Source of the DNA: Akkermansia muciniphila
Lineage (GTDB): Bacteria; Verrucomicrobiota; Verrucomicrobiia; Limisphaerales; UBA9464
Reading direction: 5' to 3'
Assembly: GCA_945898055.1 (NCBI GenBank)
Contig: CAMDGV010000013.1
Coordinates: forward strand, 1 to 64,000
Length of the DNA: 64,000 bases
The position numbers and the translations under genes are program-made. Positions 34,579 through 43,491 of the stretch are shown one piece after another. Within the stretch, counting starts at the first letter, position 1; every line of letters begins with the position of its first letter. The notes below the pieces were generated by a model. That model was given only the letters and a program-made list of their open reading frames with translations. It made no database searches and was not told the DNA's origin.

Positions 34579-36393
34579 TCATCCCTTGGTCCAAGCGGCC
34601 ATAAACATTCCATTGCCGCCAGTTTGTTGAGGCCAGAGGTGCATCTGGGTCACTGGAGGTTCGTCAGGCTGAAAGGGATTCATCATAGCCAAGGTCTCAA
34701 ATTCAGGACGCTCATTGGTGAACCAATCAGCCACTTGCGAGGTTTCGTCGTTGGTCAAGGTACAGGCCGAGTAGATGAGTCGCCCGCCAGGTTTGAGTGA
34801 GTCAGCTACATTCATTAACAAGCGCTTTTGGATAGCGGCCAGTTCCTCGACATCTCGCAACGTTGTGGTCCAGCGTGAATGAGGATTGCGACCCCATGTG
34901 CCAATGCCAGAACAAGGGGCATCCACGAGAATACCGTCAAAACGGGTTTTAGTCGGTGGAATCTCTCCCCCATCCCAGTGGACAGCCCGATAGTTAAAGC
35001 ATTTGGCTCGACCGGTGCGTTGCCGGAGTCGTTCGAGCCGCCACTCGGCACGGTCGCTCGCCCAAATGAGGCTTTTGCCCCCAATCAGACTGGAGAGGTG
35101 CAGCGTTTTGCCGCCTTCGCCAGCACATGCGTCCCACCAGATTTCCGGTGGATGCGGATTGCAGACTAAACCGACTGCCTGCGAGGCGAGATCTTGAATT
35201 TCGTAAGCCCCAGACTGAAAGCCTCGATCGAGGAAAAGATCGGCGCGGCCCGTGTAACGGAGGGAATCCGGAAGGGGACCAGGTTCGGTATCGCGGAGTT
35301 GATAAATGGTTTCTTCAGTAAAAGCCGGCCGGCAACGAAGCCAGAGCGAGGGTTCGGTTTGAACAGCACGGGCTAATTCGGCGGTGACAGGCATGTGTGC
35401 AGCGGCCCAATCAGGGAGGCTACGTTCAACGAGCTCAGCGTCGGAAAAGGAACTGGGTTCCTTGGAGAAACGATTTGCAAATTCGATCCCTTCACGAATG
35501 CGATCTTCGAGCGGGTGCTCGTGATTCATCCACCGTTGCCAGCGAAAGAAACTAAACACGGCTCGGCTGATCCAAGCCGCATCGTAAGGAGAGAGACCTC
35601 GTCGTCGGTAGAGGGTCTGTCGAAGCACCATATCGGCTGGATTTTCATCCGAGGTGCGATCGACGATTCGAGCCGCCAACTGGAGAGGCGTCATCTGGGA
35701 GGGCATGGAGCCCTGAGGATCGTGATCGACGTGTCCGGCTTGCTGCCCCTCTTCTGGGCGGGGAGGGGGAGTCCGCTGTGGTAACGTTCTTTGACTGTAC
35801 TCCGGACGCGGTGGACGAACCGGGGCAGAGTTTTGGCTAGGGCGGGAGGAATGACGTGGATCCCGGCGCGGATCAAATCGGGCATCGGGATTATTATCCT
35901 GACGCGGAGCAGAGCGATTGTCGTCTCGGTTACTTTGGCGTGGGGTGGGAGGACGGGAGTGAGCGGTAGGGGAACGGGAACCTGAAGAGCCACCACCGGA
36001 TGACAATGGACGTCGTTCAAGGCGCTCACGTTGTACCCTCATCCAGAACGGTTCATTCCGACGAGGGCCCTCACTGGAACCACTTTGATTTTGATCGGGC
36101 TCACCCACTGGTACGCGACTGGCGTCGAAGGATCTCGGAAGCGGGGATAAAAGGCTTTCAGATTTGCTGGGTTGAATCGGGTGATGAGACTCAGACCGCC
36201 CGATTGAGCCGGAGTCCGACACTCGATCCGGTAGGGTTCCGGATGCTGGGGTTCCAGGGACGGGCTTCCATTCGCGGCGAGGCTCTTCGCGAATAGCACG
36301 GCCATCACCTCGGACTTTTCGAGGATAACCGCGCCGTTTGTTGGACGACGGGAGGTCGGAGGGATCGGGAGTTGCGGACGGATCAGAATTCAT
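34579..36393 (-). CDS. RsmB/NOP-family rRNA m5C methyltransferase with long disordered N-terminus
   Basis: Protein of 604 residues. The C-terminal ~360 residues are a RsmB/Nol1-Nop2-Sun type RNA cytosine-5 methyltransferase: SAM-binding WWDACAGEGGKTLHLSSLIG, motif IV DAPCSGIGTWGRNP with its Cys, and the catalytic motif VI Cys in YSACTLTNDET. A helical NusB-like or recognition region precedes it. The first ~235 residues are a Pro/Arg/Ser/Gln-rich, low-complexity, probably disordered and strongly basic tail, absent from ordinary RsmB proteins. The start overlaps the stop of the TPR gene by four bases, so the two form an operon. rRNA target is likely but not proven; the tail may aid RNA binding. 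Confidence 0.87.
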   Translation of the reverse strand: MNSDPSATPDPSDLPSSNKRRGYPRKVRGDGRAIREEPRREWKPVPGTPASGTLPDRVSDSGSIGRSESHHPIQPSKSESLLSPLPRSFDASRVPVGEPDQNQSGSSEGPRRNEPFWMRVQRERLERRPLSSGGGSSGSRSPTAHSRPPTPRQSNRDDNRSAPRQDNNPDARFDPRRDPRHSSRPSQNSAPVRPPRPEYSQRTLPQRTPPPRPEEGQQAGHVDHDPQGSMPSQMTPLQLAARIVDRTSDENPADMVLRQTLYRRRGLSPYDAAWISRAVFSFFRWQRWMNHEHPLEDRIREGIEFANRFSKEPSSFSDAELVERSLPDWAAAHMPVTAELARAVQTEPSLWLRCRPAFTEETIYQLRDTEPGPLPDSLRYTGRADLFLDRGFQSGAYEIQDLASQAVGLVCNPHPPEIWWDACAGEGGKTLHLSSLIGGKSLIWASDRAEWRLERLRQRTGRAKCFNYRAVHWDGGEIPPTKTRFDGILVDAPCSGIGTWGRNPHSRWTTTLRDVEELAAIQKRLLMNVADSLKPGGRLIYSACTLTNDETSQVADWFTNERPEFETLAMMNPFQPDEPPVTQMHLWPQQTGGNGMFMAAWTKG

Positions 36394-37217
36394 TTCGTCA
36401 AGCGGCGTGCGTGGACACGGGCGACTTCGCCCATATAATCGTCGCGCGGAGCCGAAGCGGCCGCAGCGCGAATATGTTCTCCGGCTTTCTCGTGGTCTCC
36501 AGCGGCCTCAAAATAAAGGCCCAGATACAGATGTGCGTAGAAAAGATGGCGTGCTCGGTCACGCGGTGCCGCCTTGGTTGTCTCAGCGGCCTTGAGGACA
36601 TCCTCAGGTTTGGCTAGGCCAGCAAAAAGTTGCTGAACCTCTTTCATGGGAACACGGGTATCGCCCTGTACCTCAATCAAAGATTTGCGGGCCTTTTCCA
36701 GTCCTTGTTCACGGGCGGAACAGAGAAAATGCCAAGCAGCATTCTCGACGTCTTCAGGATTTACCGTTTTGTGGATTTCGAATTGGCGACGGCCGTCAGC
36801 GAACCGTCCTGCATAATACAGGGCGATTCCTCGTTGCCAATTTTGTGGGACCAACCGCGGCTCAAGCTCATTGGCTCGATCGAAATCAATGAGTGACTTC
36901 TCAATTTCATTCCTGCGGAAATAGATCATTGCTCGCTCCTGAACCAAGCGAGGCGATTTGGGCTCGCGCTGAATGGCCTCTGTGAAATCGGCTAGAGCCC
37001 CTTTTTCATCCCCGTTCATCGCACGAAGTTGAGCGCGAGCATGCCACGCCCGAGCGTTGGAGGGTTCAGCCTTGACCACTTGATTTAAAATGAGAAGGGC
37101 ATTGGTGCGATCGCCTCTGCTAGAGGCCGCAAAGGCTGCTTCGAGCGTCGCGACATCCGCCGCGCGACAGAACCCTGCAGCAAAGACCAAAAAGAAAAAG
37201 ATCCAACGCGTCGACAT
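36390..37217 (-). CDS. Exported TPR-repeat protein
   Basis: Protein of 275 residues from the ATG at 37217 (the frame opens at 37244). A signal peptide (MSTRWIFFFLVFAAGFCRAA) is followed by several TPR helices: ARAWHARAQLRAMNGDEKGA, SPRLVQERAMIYFRRNEIEK, and a C-terminal pair ending MGEVARVHARRL. TPR proteins are scaffolds; the function here is unknown. It overlaps the RsmB-like gene by ATGA, linking an exported scaffold with an RNA methyltransferase in one message, which is a surprising pairing. Confidence 0.8.
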   Translation of the reverse strand: MSTRWIFFFLVFAAGFCRAADVATLEAAFAASSRGDRTNALLILNQVVKAEPSNARAWHARAQLRAMNGDEKGALADFTEAIQREPKSPRLVQERAMIYFRRNEIEKSLIDFDRANELEPRLVPQNWQRGIALYYAGRFADGRRQFEIHKTVNPEDVENAAWHFLCSAREQGLEKARKSLIEVQGDTRVPMKEVQQLFAGLAKPEDVLKAAETTKAAPRDRARHLFYAHLYLGLYFEAAGDHEKAGEHIRAAAASAPRDDYMGEVARVHARRLTK

Positions 37218-37787
37218 GGATTTAAGTATTGTCTTAGCGGTCAATCAGAGCGAGCCGAATCTGGCGAAGTATAACCAATCGACGCAGGGCGTTCAGAGAC
37301 CCCGAAGTGATCAGTTTTTTTCTGACCGCCCAAGGGAGTCGGGGTCAATCGATCGATCCTCAGGCATTTGTGTCTTAAAAGGCGTGTAAAAGCAACCGAG
37401 CAAGTCCGAGGAACAAAGCGTGTCGCGGTTCCCGTGCTCCCACCCCAACTGACAGAGCTGATCCTCGGCTTCGCATCCCGACCCAACCTGTGTTCACGGC
37501 CAAGGGCCGTTTTGGCCTGGCGCCAGTGTGCGGCCGAATGGGCTACTTGAATGGTCAGCTTACCCAATGGTTGCGCCTGAGTCTCGTTGTTCAAACCGAC
37601 AGGGGTATTCACCACCTTAGGACCACATTTTCAGCGGTTTATGTTTAGCCGTTTCTTCCCCCCTCTCATCGGCCCTTTCCAACTCCCAGCCAAACGACCT
37701 AGGAGGTAACTGGTATTTTTAATCCGCGATTGACGCCGACGGAGTGTTCCCATATTTAATTTAAACCTACCTACCAAGGAAACCGAT
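37218..37787. other. Gene-free stretch with inverted repeats; promoter at right end
   Basis: About 570 bases without a supportable gene. A 124-codon minus-strand frame (37241-37615) has no known domain and was rejected. An 8-bp inverted repeat, GACCCCGA (37298-37305) and TCGGGGTC (37339-37346), is separated by 33 bases. The right end carries the pseudopilin promoter (37730-37758). Confidence 0.4.
37730..37758 (+). promoter_or_regulatory. Sigma70-like promoter of the pseudopilin operon
   Basis: TTGACG (37730-37735) and TATTTA (37753-37758) are 17 bases apart, the ideal spacing for a housekeeping promoter. Transcription would begin near 37765, about 20 bases before the ATG. An AAGGA ribosome binding site (37776-37780) lies seven bases before the start codon, one of the few clear ones in the window. 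Confidence 0.55.
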
Positions 37788-38726
37788 ATGCCCAATCTCA
37801 ATTCCATTCGGAGACGATTGATTCCGTCACCATTTCACTCCCAACAAAAGGGATTTACCCTGATCGAACTGCTGGTTGTTATCGCTATTATAGCCATTTT
37901 GGCCGGCATGCTTTTGCCTGCCTTAGCCAAGGCGAAGGATCGGGCCCTTTCGGCCGTGGATCTAAGTGGATGCAAGCAGATCATGTTGAGTTCGCATATG
38001 TTTGGTTCCGATAACCAAGACGATCTTCCGGGCCCGACATGGGGGCTAACTGGTTGCAAGACGGGATGGGCTTATTCTGCAGTGAACGACGGGACGGCAG
38101 GGGCGTCGACGCTTGGAGTCGCTCTTCCGGCAGCAATTCCAGGAGGGGCAGGCGATAGCAAAGCCCCGTTTTCTCCAGGATCAAAGTCGCTCGCTCAGCA
38201 ACCCTTTTTTATGATGGGGCAATTGGGTCGTTATTTGACCACTCCCAAGGTTTTGTTTTGCCCAAAGGATTCGGCAGAAATTGGTGCCCAAAAGAAGGCT
38301 GAGTGGACTGGGCGCGATGTGAAGCTGACCAGCTATACTTTTAACGGTTGCATCATCGATCTCGGCAATCTCGCAGGCTACGAAAGCGGTAAGGCCCGGA
38401 AGATTAATAATTTTCGTCCCCAAGATATTTTGTTTTGGGAGACAGCTGAGGCGGAACCTTTTCTCTTCAATGATGCTGGCAATCAGCCCACGGAGGGTAT
38501 TTCTCAACGGCACCGCGCTAGCCGCTACAAACGTGGGGTTCTAAATGAAGATTGGGGTGGTCAATCAGGGATAGGGAGAATGGATGGGAGCGCTAGTTTT
38601 ATTCGGTATAAGCAGTTCACTGAAATGGGTGGCGGCACACCGCAGGGGATGCCGGTTGGGATCAAAGCCATTCCTCCGGCCTCAGAAAGTAATGACGTCT
38701 GGATTGGGCCTGCTTACAAACGTTGA
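37788..38726 (+). CDS. Type II secretion/type IV pilin-like protein (DUF1559-like pseudopilin)
   Basis: Protein of 312 residues with a class III prepilin signal: a basic leader ending QQKG, then [19 protein letters not shown] and [10 protein letters not shown], the classical PVC version. Prepilin peptidase should cut after the Gly and methylate the Phe. The C-terminal globular part has no known fold beyond the DUF1559-like pseudopilin group. These proteins are present in many copies in PVC genomes and have no proven role. It is the first gene of a short series with a lipoprotein and an FG-GAP/UnbV protein. Clear ribosome binding site (AAGGA) and promoter. Confidence 0.88.
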   Translation: MPNLNSIRRRLIPSPFHSQQKGFTLIELLVVIAIIAILAGMLLPALAKAKDRALSAVDLSGCKQIMLSSHMFGSDNQDDLPGPTWGLTGCKTGWAYSAVNDGTAGASTLGVALPAAIPGGAGDSKAPFSPGSKSLAQQPFFMMGQLGRYLTTPKVLFCPKDSAEIGAQKKAEWTGRDVKLTSYTFNGCIIDLGNLAGYESGKARKINNFRPQDILFWETAEAEPFLFNDAGNQPTEGISQRHRASRYKRGVLNEDWGGQSGIGRMDGSASFIRYKQFTEMGGGTPQGMPVGIKAIPPASESNDVWIGPAYKR

Positions 38727-38754
38727 AGACGGACAGAAAAACGCACAAAAAGTG

Positions 38755-39111
38755 ATGAAGCATTTGATTCGCTGGTCTTTGTTAGTACTGATTTTGGGTC
38801 TAGTGGGTGCCTGTTCCAAAAAGAAGACAGCAGCCGAGGCCCCTGCCGGCGCAGAAGCAGCAGCAACTGCCGCAACTGATGAGACTCCATCTGCCGCTGC
38901 GGTGGTTGCTGCCGCTCCCGAAGTTGCTACTAAGCGGGACTGGGATGCGGTGGTTAAGGAGGTGGCGCAACTTAAGATGCAACGATCCCTGACAGACGAG
39001 AAGCGTGCCCATATGTTTCAGCTCCAAGACGAGCTGACGGCGGCAGCAACCAGTGATCCGCGCGCGCGGCAGGCTTATCAAAATCTTTCGCAGATTTTGA
39101 ATGGTCGTTGA
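38755..39111 (+). CDS. Small lipoprotein with Ala-rich linker
   Basis: Protein of 118 residues. The signal MKHLIRWSLLVLILGLVGAC ends in a lipobox with the Cys acceptor at position 20, followed by Ser-Lys-Lys-Lys, so it should be anchored in the inner or outer membrane. An Ala/Glu/Pro-rich linker of about 35 residues leads to a small helical domain (RDWDAVVKEVAQLKMQRSL and QLQDELTAAATSD). The longer frame from 38584 overlaps the pseudopilin and was rejected; a GTG directly upstream of the ATG (38752) is possible. It lies 28 bases after the pseudopilin gene and ends at the hairpin at 39131. Function unknown. Confidence 0.7.
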   Translation: MKHLIRWSLLVLILGLVGACSKKKTAAEAPAGAEAAATAATDETPSAAAVVAAAPEVATKRDWDAVVKEVAQLKMQRSLTDEKRAHMFQLQDELTAAATSDPRARQAYQNLSQILNGR

Positions 39112-39130
39112 CTCTTAAAATACCCCATCG

Positions 39131-39155
39131 AGCGCCCAGTTATCTGGGCGCTTTT
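39131..39155 (+). terminator. Perfect 9-bp terminator hairpin just before the UnbV gene
   Basis: AGCGCCCAG (39131-39139) and CTGGGCGCT (39144-39152) pair exactly around TTAT, followed by TTT. It begins 20 bases after the lipoprotein stop, and the ATG of the next gene is only ten bases after it. It therefore sits in the leader of the FG-GAP/UnbV gene and must end or reduce read-through into it, or block its initiation site. Confidence 0.7.
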
Positions 39156-39161
39156 GCTTTA

Positions 39162-41336
39162 ATGAGTCGTCGTTTAATCCTGCTTTTCCTCCTTTTAAGT
39201 GGAGTGGGCACTTGGGCACTGGTGCGGATTCATTTAACTCGCACTCCCCAAGCACGGTTGGCAGGACTGGCCGAACAGTCCGCCGCTCGGTTTATCCGCT
39301 TCCGAGATGCGGAATCTTTGGCGGAAGGATCACTGTGGGCACCCATGGCATTCGTTGGCCGCTTGGAACAATCGATTGTAAGTCGAGTCGAGTCAGCACT
39401 CGCGACGGGGGATCTCGATCGTCTGTTTCCAGGTCTTAATCGGGAATTAGATCGGCCGAGCAGTCTGCCTTTAATTTGGCTAAAAGTGGATGTCCTCTCG
39501 GTCAGGACGAATGTTCCAACCGCGTCGGGCGCGCCTTCGATCGAGGCTCGCTTGCGGGGTGAAGCCGTTTTTCGATCTTTACCTCCGTCTTCAGCGGTTC
39601 CTCGGTCTTTAACGACGGTCGCCATTCGATTCACCGCCCAAACCGCATGGACACTTTCCGTTGAACCTGTTCCTCAAGAACTAAAAGTTGAAGAGAATGA
39701 ACGATCAGAATCAGCCGCGTCTGCCTTTCGTTTGTGGGCTGATTTACTGATTCCAACGAACGGGGTGGGCTTATTTGTTGACCCATTACTCTTTGAGACT
39801 CGAGCGAGTGGTCCGCGGCTGTCGTTGGCTGGAGCAGGACAAGTCGCCGTTCTTAAAGAGGGAATTTGGCAATTAGAACCGGCTGACTTTGGTCCGCCAG
39901 AACGGGTTATCGCCGCCGTCCTTACTGATGTGGATAGAGATGGGGTCCGAGAAGTCGTCATCGCCGATTCGATTGGGTTGCGTCGCTATCGAAATCAAGT
40001 TTGGGAACGGCTCTGGACTTCTCCATCTCAGCTTCGTCATCCCCAATCCCTGAGTGCGGGCGATATCGATGGAGATGGTGACCTAGACCTGTGGCTAACT
40101 CAGTATCGTCCGCCCTATGTGGGTGGTCAGTTTCCAACGCCTTATTTCGATGCAAATGATGGAGCCTCTTCTTTTCTACTTCGCAACGATGGCGATCATT
40201 TTACCGATGTGACCGAATCGTCAGGATTGGGTTCGAAACGTTTTCGCAGGACTTATAGTGCTTCCCTGCTCGACTTGGATGCCGACGGTGATTTGGACCT
40301 CGTCAATGTCAGTGACTTCGCCGGTTTGGATAGTTATCGGAACGACGGGAAGGGGCAATTTACCGATATCACGGCGGCCCTCGGTCAGACCCGTCACTCC
40401 TTTGGAATGGCTCATGCCGTCGCCGATTTTAATGGCGATGCGCGCCCAGATTTGTTGGTCATTGGTATGGATTCGCCGGTGGCGTCGCAGCTGGATTCCT
40501 TGGGGCTAGGCCGTGCCGATTTTCAGGGACATACCCTACGTCGAGCGGCAATGAGCTTTGGGAATCGAGTCTTTATTGGAGGTGCACCCTCGAATGGCGG
40601 GTTGGCTTTGGACTCGACTGATCGGGGCAGAGCTTTGCGCTATGGGGGATGGGCTTGGGGGGTAGCTCTTCTTGATTGGAACAATGATGGCTTGGAGGAT
40701 ATTTCAATGGTCAATGGTCACGAAACCTTCTCAAACCGTCTCGATTTTGAGCGTCAGTTTTGGCAGCACGATATTTATGTCGGCACCTCGGTGAAGGATC
40801 CGGCCGTGTTGATGTATTTTAGTCAGGCCGCTGAGAGGCGTCAGCAGAACGGTTTATCGTACGGCGGTTGGCAGGCAAATCGTTTATTCACGGCCGGTAA
40901 AGAAGGTCGCTACTCGGATGAGGCATGGATCCTTGGAACAGCACTGACCGAGGACTGTCGGAATAGTGTGGCAGGCGATTTTGATAGTGACGGGCGGATG
41001 GACCTAGCAGTGACCACTTACGAACAATGGCCTGTGATTCGTCAGAGACTTGTTATTTTACGCAACGAAGCGCCGACGCGCGGGAATTGGATTGGATATC
41101 GATTTGAAGGTGCGACTTCGGGTACCCGTGTGGAACTAGAAACTCATTCTGGAGTACGACGTCGATGGTTCATAAACGGCGATTCCTATCGAGCACAGTC
41201 GGATTCCGAAGCTCATTTTGGATTGGGGAATGAAGGGGAAATCATCAAGGCGGAATGGGTTTTGAGTGAGGCTCGACGGGTCAAGTTGCCCTTAAAAACG
41301 AGGCTATGGCACCGAATTCAGTCGGCGAATCCGTAG
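39162..41336 (+). CDS. FG-GAP/VCBS repeat protein with ASPIC/UnbV C-terminus
   Basis: Exported or membrane-anchored protein of 725 residues; MSRRLILLFLLLSGVGTWAL is a signal peptide or anchor. After a ~220-residue N-terminal region come FG-GAP/VCBS repeats with calcium-binding Asp loops (DVDRDGVREV, DIDGDGDLDLWL, DLDADGDLDLVNV, DFNGDARPDLLV, DWNNDGLEDI and DFDSDGRMDLAV), then the ASPIC/UnbV domain (RGNWIGYRFEG, GVRRRWFINGDSYRAQSD, HFGLGNEGEI). Such propellers are often integrin-like adhesins or carbohydrate-binding proteins. It follows the pseudopilin and lipoprotein genes, separated by a hairpin terminator. The start at 39162 (not the open-frame start at 39108) avoids overlap with the lipoprotein and gives the signal. 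Precise role unknown. Confidence 0.88.
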   Translation: MSRRLILLFLLLSGVGTWALVRIHLTRTPQARLAGLAEQSAARFIRFRDAESLAEGSLWAPMAFVGRLEQSIVSRVESALATGDLDRLFPGLNRELDRPSSLPLIWLKVDVLSVRTNVPTASGAPSIEARLRGEAVFRSLPPSSAVPRSLTTVAIRFTAQTAWTLSVEPVPQELKVEENERSESAASAFRLWADLLIPTNGVGLFVDPLLFETRASGPRLSLAGAGQVAVLKEGIWQLEPADFGPPERVIAAVLTDVDRDGVREVVIADSIGLRRYRNQVWERLWTSPSQLRHPQSLSAGDIDGDGDLDLWLTQYRPPYVGGQFPTPYFDANDGASSFLLRNDGDHFTDVTESSGLGSKRFRRTYSASLLDLDADGDLDLVNVSDFAGLDSYRNDGKGQFTDITAALGQTRHSFGMAHAVADFNGDARPDLLVIGMDSPVASQLDSLGLGRADFQGHTLRRAAMSFGNRVFIGGAPSNGGLALDSTDRGRALRYGGWAWGVALLDWNNDGLEDISMVNGHETFSNRLDFERQFWQHDIYVGTSVKDPAVLMYFSQAAERRQQNGLSYGGWQANRLFTAGKEGRYSDEAWILGTALTEDCRNSVAGDFDSDGRMDLAVTTYEQWPVIRQRLVILRNEAPTRGNWIGYRFEGATSGTRVELETHSGVRRRWFINGDSYRAQSDSEAHFGLGNEGEIIKAEWVLSEARRVKLPLKTRLWHRIQSANP

Positions 41337-41908
41337 GCGTAACGGGGAGGGATAATAGAAAAAACGAAAGGGGATCGTTCACTCTGTGGCGATCTGAAGA
41401 CTCACCCGAAACCGATACGCCGGCGACAGTTTGTCGACAGCGTCGAGAGAGAGTGGGTCTTAGGGACAGGCGCAGCTACCGTTTTCTCTGACCGACTTGA
41501 TACCGTCACAAGGACCCCAAGAGGTCGGTTGCACAGCTGCCGAGTCAATCGAGGGTTGGAATGGCTGAGACTGAGTCACTTTTAAAACCTAACTTCGTCC
41601 GAAGGATCTGAAGTCATTTCCATCAAAGTGAATTCCAGTTTCGTCCTAGAACGGGTGGCCAAACCGCCCTTGGTGAAGTACCCACTACTCGGAGGCTTTG
41701 ACGAACTGGGCTGATGCGGCGAGACTAGTAAAAAGGATACGCAATTTTGTTCGTAGACTTGAGGATAGGAACGACGTCGGACCTTTTGGTCAGAGGACAA
41801 TTTTTTCTGACAAAATGACCTTTTCCGGAAGGGCCTCGCCGGCATGAGTCTCAAATTGTGGACTCGGGCCCATCGCTCACAGCTCTGAGCGGACGTTGAC
41901 TATTCTCA
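41337..41908. other. Gene-free stretch
   Basis: About 570 bases with no supportable gene. A minus-strand 90-codon frame (41582-41854) ends TLMEMTSDPSDEVRF, a faint resemblance to the prepilin FTLMEM core, but the position and flanks do not support a pilin. No promoter, repeat or RNA was recognised. Confidence 0.4.
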
Positions 41909-43183
41909 TTACAATCGTCCATCAGCAGCCCCCAGAGGAAGGATGCTCTTGACGTCAAACACCACTGCTCCTGGTATTCCCCATGCCTTGATGCCAAGTT
42001 CACCTAGTTCAATAAATTGTCGGTGGCCCACCGCAATTACGATGGCGCTGTAGAGTCCCGCATTGGGTACTTGGAGCAGGCATTGCAGAGCGTATTCGTG
42101 CAGTGCATCGGCACTATCAATCCACGGGTCGTACACATCGACTTGAGTGTTGTAGCCGTGAAAGGTTTTCACGATGTCTACTACCTTGCTGTTTCGCACG
42201 TCTGGACAGTTTTCTTTGAAAGCTAATCCCAAAATCAGGATTCGGCTGTTGAGCACGGAAATCCCCTTGCGAAGCATGAGCTTCACGGTTTCGTCAGCGA
42301 CATAAGAGGCCATACCGTCATTGATGCGGCGGCCCGCCGAGATAAATTCAGGGTGGTACCCCACCTCCTGCGCCTTGTGGATGAGGTAGTACGGATCGAC
42401 GCCAATGCAGTGGCCGCCGACCAAGCCGGGGCGGAATGGAAGGAAGTTCCACTTGGTACCTGCGGCCTGCAGCACCTCGAGGGTGTCTAAGTCCAACTTC
42501 CGGAAAATGAGACTGAGCTCGTTCATCAATGCGATGTTAAGATCGCGCTGGGTGTTTTCGATCACCTTGGCTGCTTCCGCCACCTTGATACTGCTGGCCT
42601 TGTAGGTTCCAGCAGTGATGATTTGCTTGTAAAGCTGATCTACCTCTTCGGCCACTGCGGGCGTGCTACCGCTCGTGACCTTTTTGATCGTCGGCAGTCG
42701 GTGCTCCTTGTCGCCTGGGTTGATGCGCTCGGGGCTGTAGCCGCAAAAGAAGTCTTGATTGAACTTCAGGCCGCTGAACTTTTCCAGTACCGGCACGCAA
42801 ACCTCTTCAGTCGCTCCTGGGTAGACAGTCGACTCAAAAATAACAATATCACCGATCTTAAGTGCTCTACCCAGAGTTTCGCTGGCCTTAAGCAGCGGCG
42901 TCAGGTCGGGCCGATTGGTCTGATCTACTGGAGTAGGCACAGTAACAATGAAGATCTGGACCTGTTGTAGATCACTTAGATTACAACTGTAGCTAAGTTG
43001 GACAGCAAGCTTGAGTTCTTCCGACGAACATTCCAACGTACGATCATGGCCTGATTGAAGCTCTGCAATTCGAACTCCATTTACGTCAAATCCTATCACA
43101 GGACGAACTTTCCCAAATTCGACCGCAAGTGGCAGTCCTACATAACCGAGACCGATGATGGCAATGATTTTACTTGTATCCAT
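41909..43183 (-). CDS. TviB-type UDP-sugar 6-dehydrogenase
   Basis: Nucleotide sugar dehydrogenase of 424 residues related to TviB/WbpO, which oxidise UDP-GlcNAc or UDP-GalNAc to the uronic acid for capsule or O-antigen. The NAD-binding loop is IAIIGLGYVGLPLAVEFG. The catalytic block is PGLVGGHCIGVDPYYL with nucleophile Cys259, and GYSPERINPGD and FKENCPDVRNSKV complete the pattern. The start at 43183 (MDTSKII) rather than 43231 fits the family. No glycosyltransferases or other polysaccharide genes are near, so it is an isolated member of a capsule pathway. It is preceded upstream by A/T-rich DNA and may have been acquired. Confidence 0.88.
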   Translation of the reverse strand: MDTSKIIAIIGLGYVGLPLAVEFGKVRPVIGFDVNGVRIAELQSGHDRTLECSSEELKLAVQLSYSCNLSDLQQVQIFIVTVPTPVDQTNRPDLTPLLKASETLGRALKIGDIVIFESTVYPGATEEVCVPVLEKFSGLKFNQDFFCGYSPERINPGDKEHRLPTIKKVTSGSTPAVAEEVDQLYKQIITAGTYKASSIKVAEAAKVIENTQRDLNIALMNELSLIFRKLDLDTLEVLQAAGTKWNFLPFRPGLVGGHCIGVDPYYLIHKAQEVGYHPEFISAGRRINDGMASYVADETVKLMLRKGISVLNSRILILGLAFKENCPDVRNSKVVDIVKTFHGYNTQVDVYDPWIDSADALHEYALQCLLQVPNAGLYSAIVIAVGHRQFIELGELGIKAWGIPGAVVFDVKSILPLGAADGRL

Positions 43184-43491
43184 ATATTTGTCAGCCTGAC
43201 CGATTATTTCCGCTCGTTTACGACCGCACATCCTGATTCCAAGTCTCGAATTTTTTACAATTCGTATCTTAGCTGGTCCTATGTTAATAGAAGCTATTAC
43301 TGTTTTAGTAAAAAGTATGCCGCCTTAGATCTAGCCTGCTCTCGCTGCCAAATTTTTAAAATAGTAAGCGAATAAAGTCAAACCAGAGAAGGTTTCAGCA
43401 GAAAGTTTTTATTGGCGGTGGTGAAGGATTTACCACGATCCTCAGGAGAATTTTTATCCCCTCAGGAGAGGCTAGTAAAAAATTCCTGTTA
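43184..43491. other. A/T-rich intergenic region between two minus-strand genes
   Basis: About 300 bases, visibly richer in A/T than the coding DNA around it, with no gene. It must hold the promoter of the nucleotide sugar dehydrogenase. A 10-bp direct repeat CCTCAGGAGA occurs at 43440-43449 and 43460-43469. The last part overlaps the 3' end of the aldolase gene. No terminator was seen. Confidence 0.4.

Noticed and set aside
37241-37615. 124-codon minus-strand frame
   Set aside because: No known family and basic, low-information composition; it overlaps the region upstream of the TPR gene.
41582-41854. Minus-strand frame with FTLMEM, as a pilin remnant
   Set aside because: The motif is near the C-terminus, not after a basic leader, and no hydrophobic helix follows.
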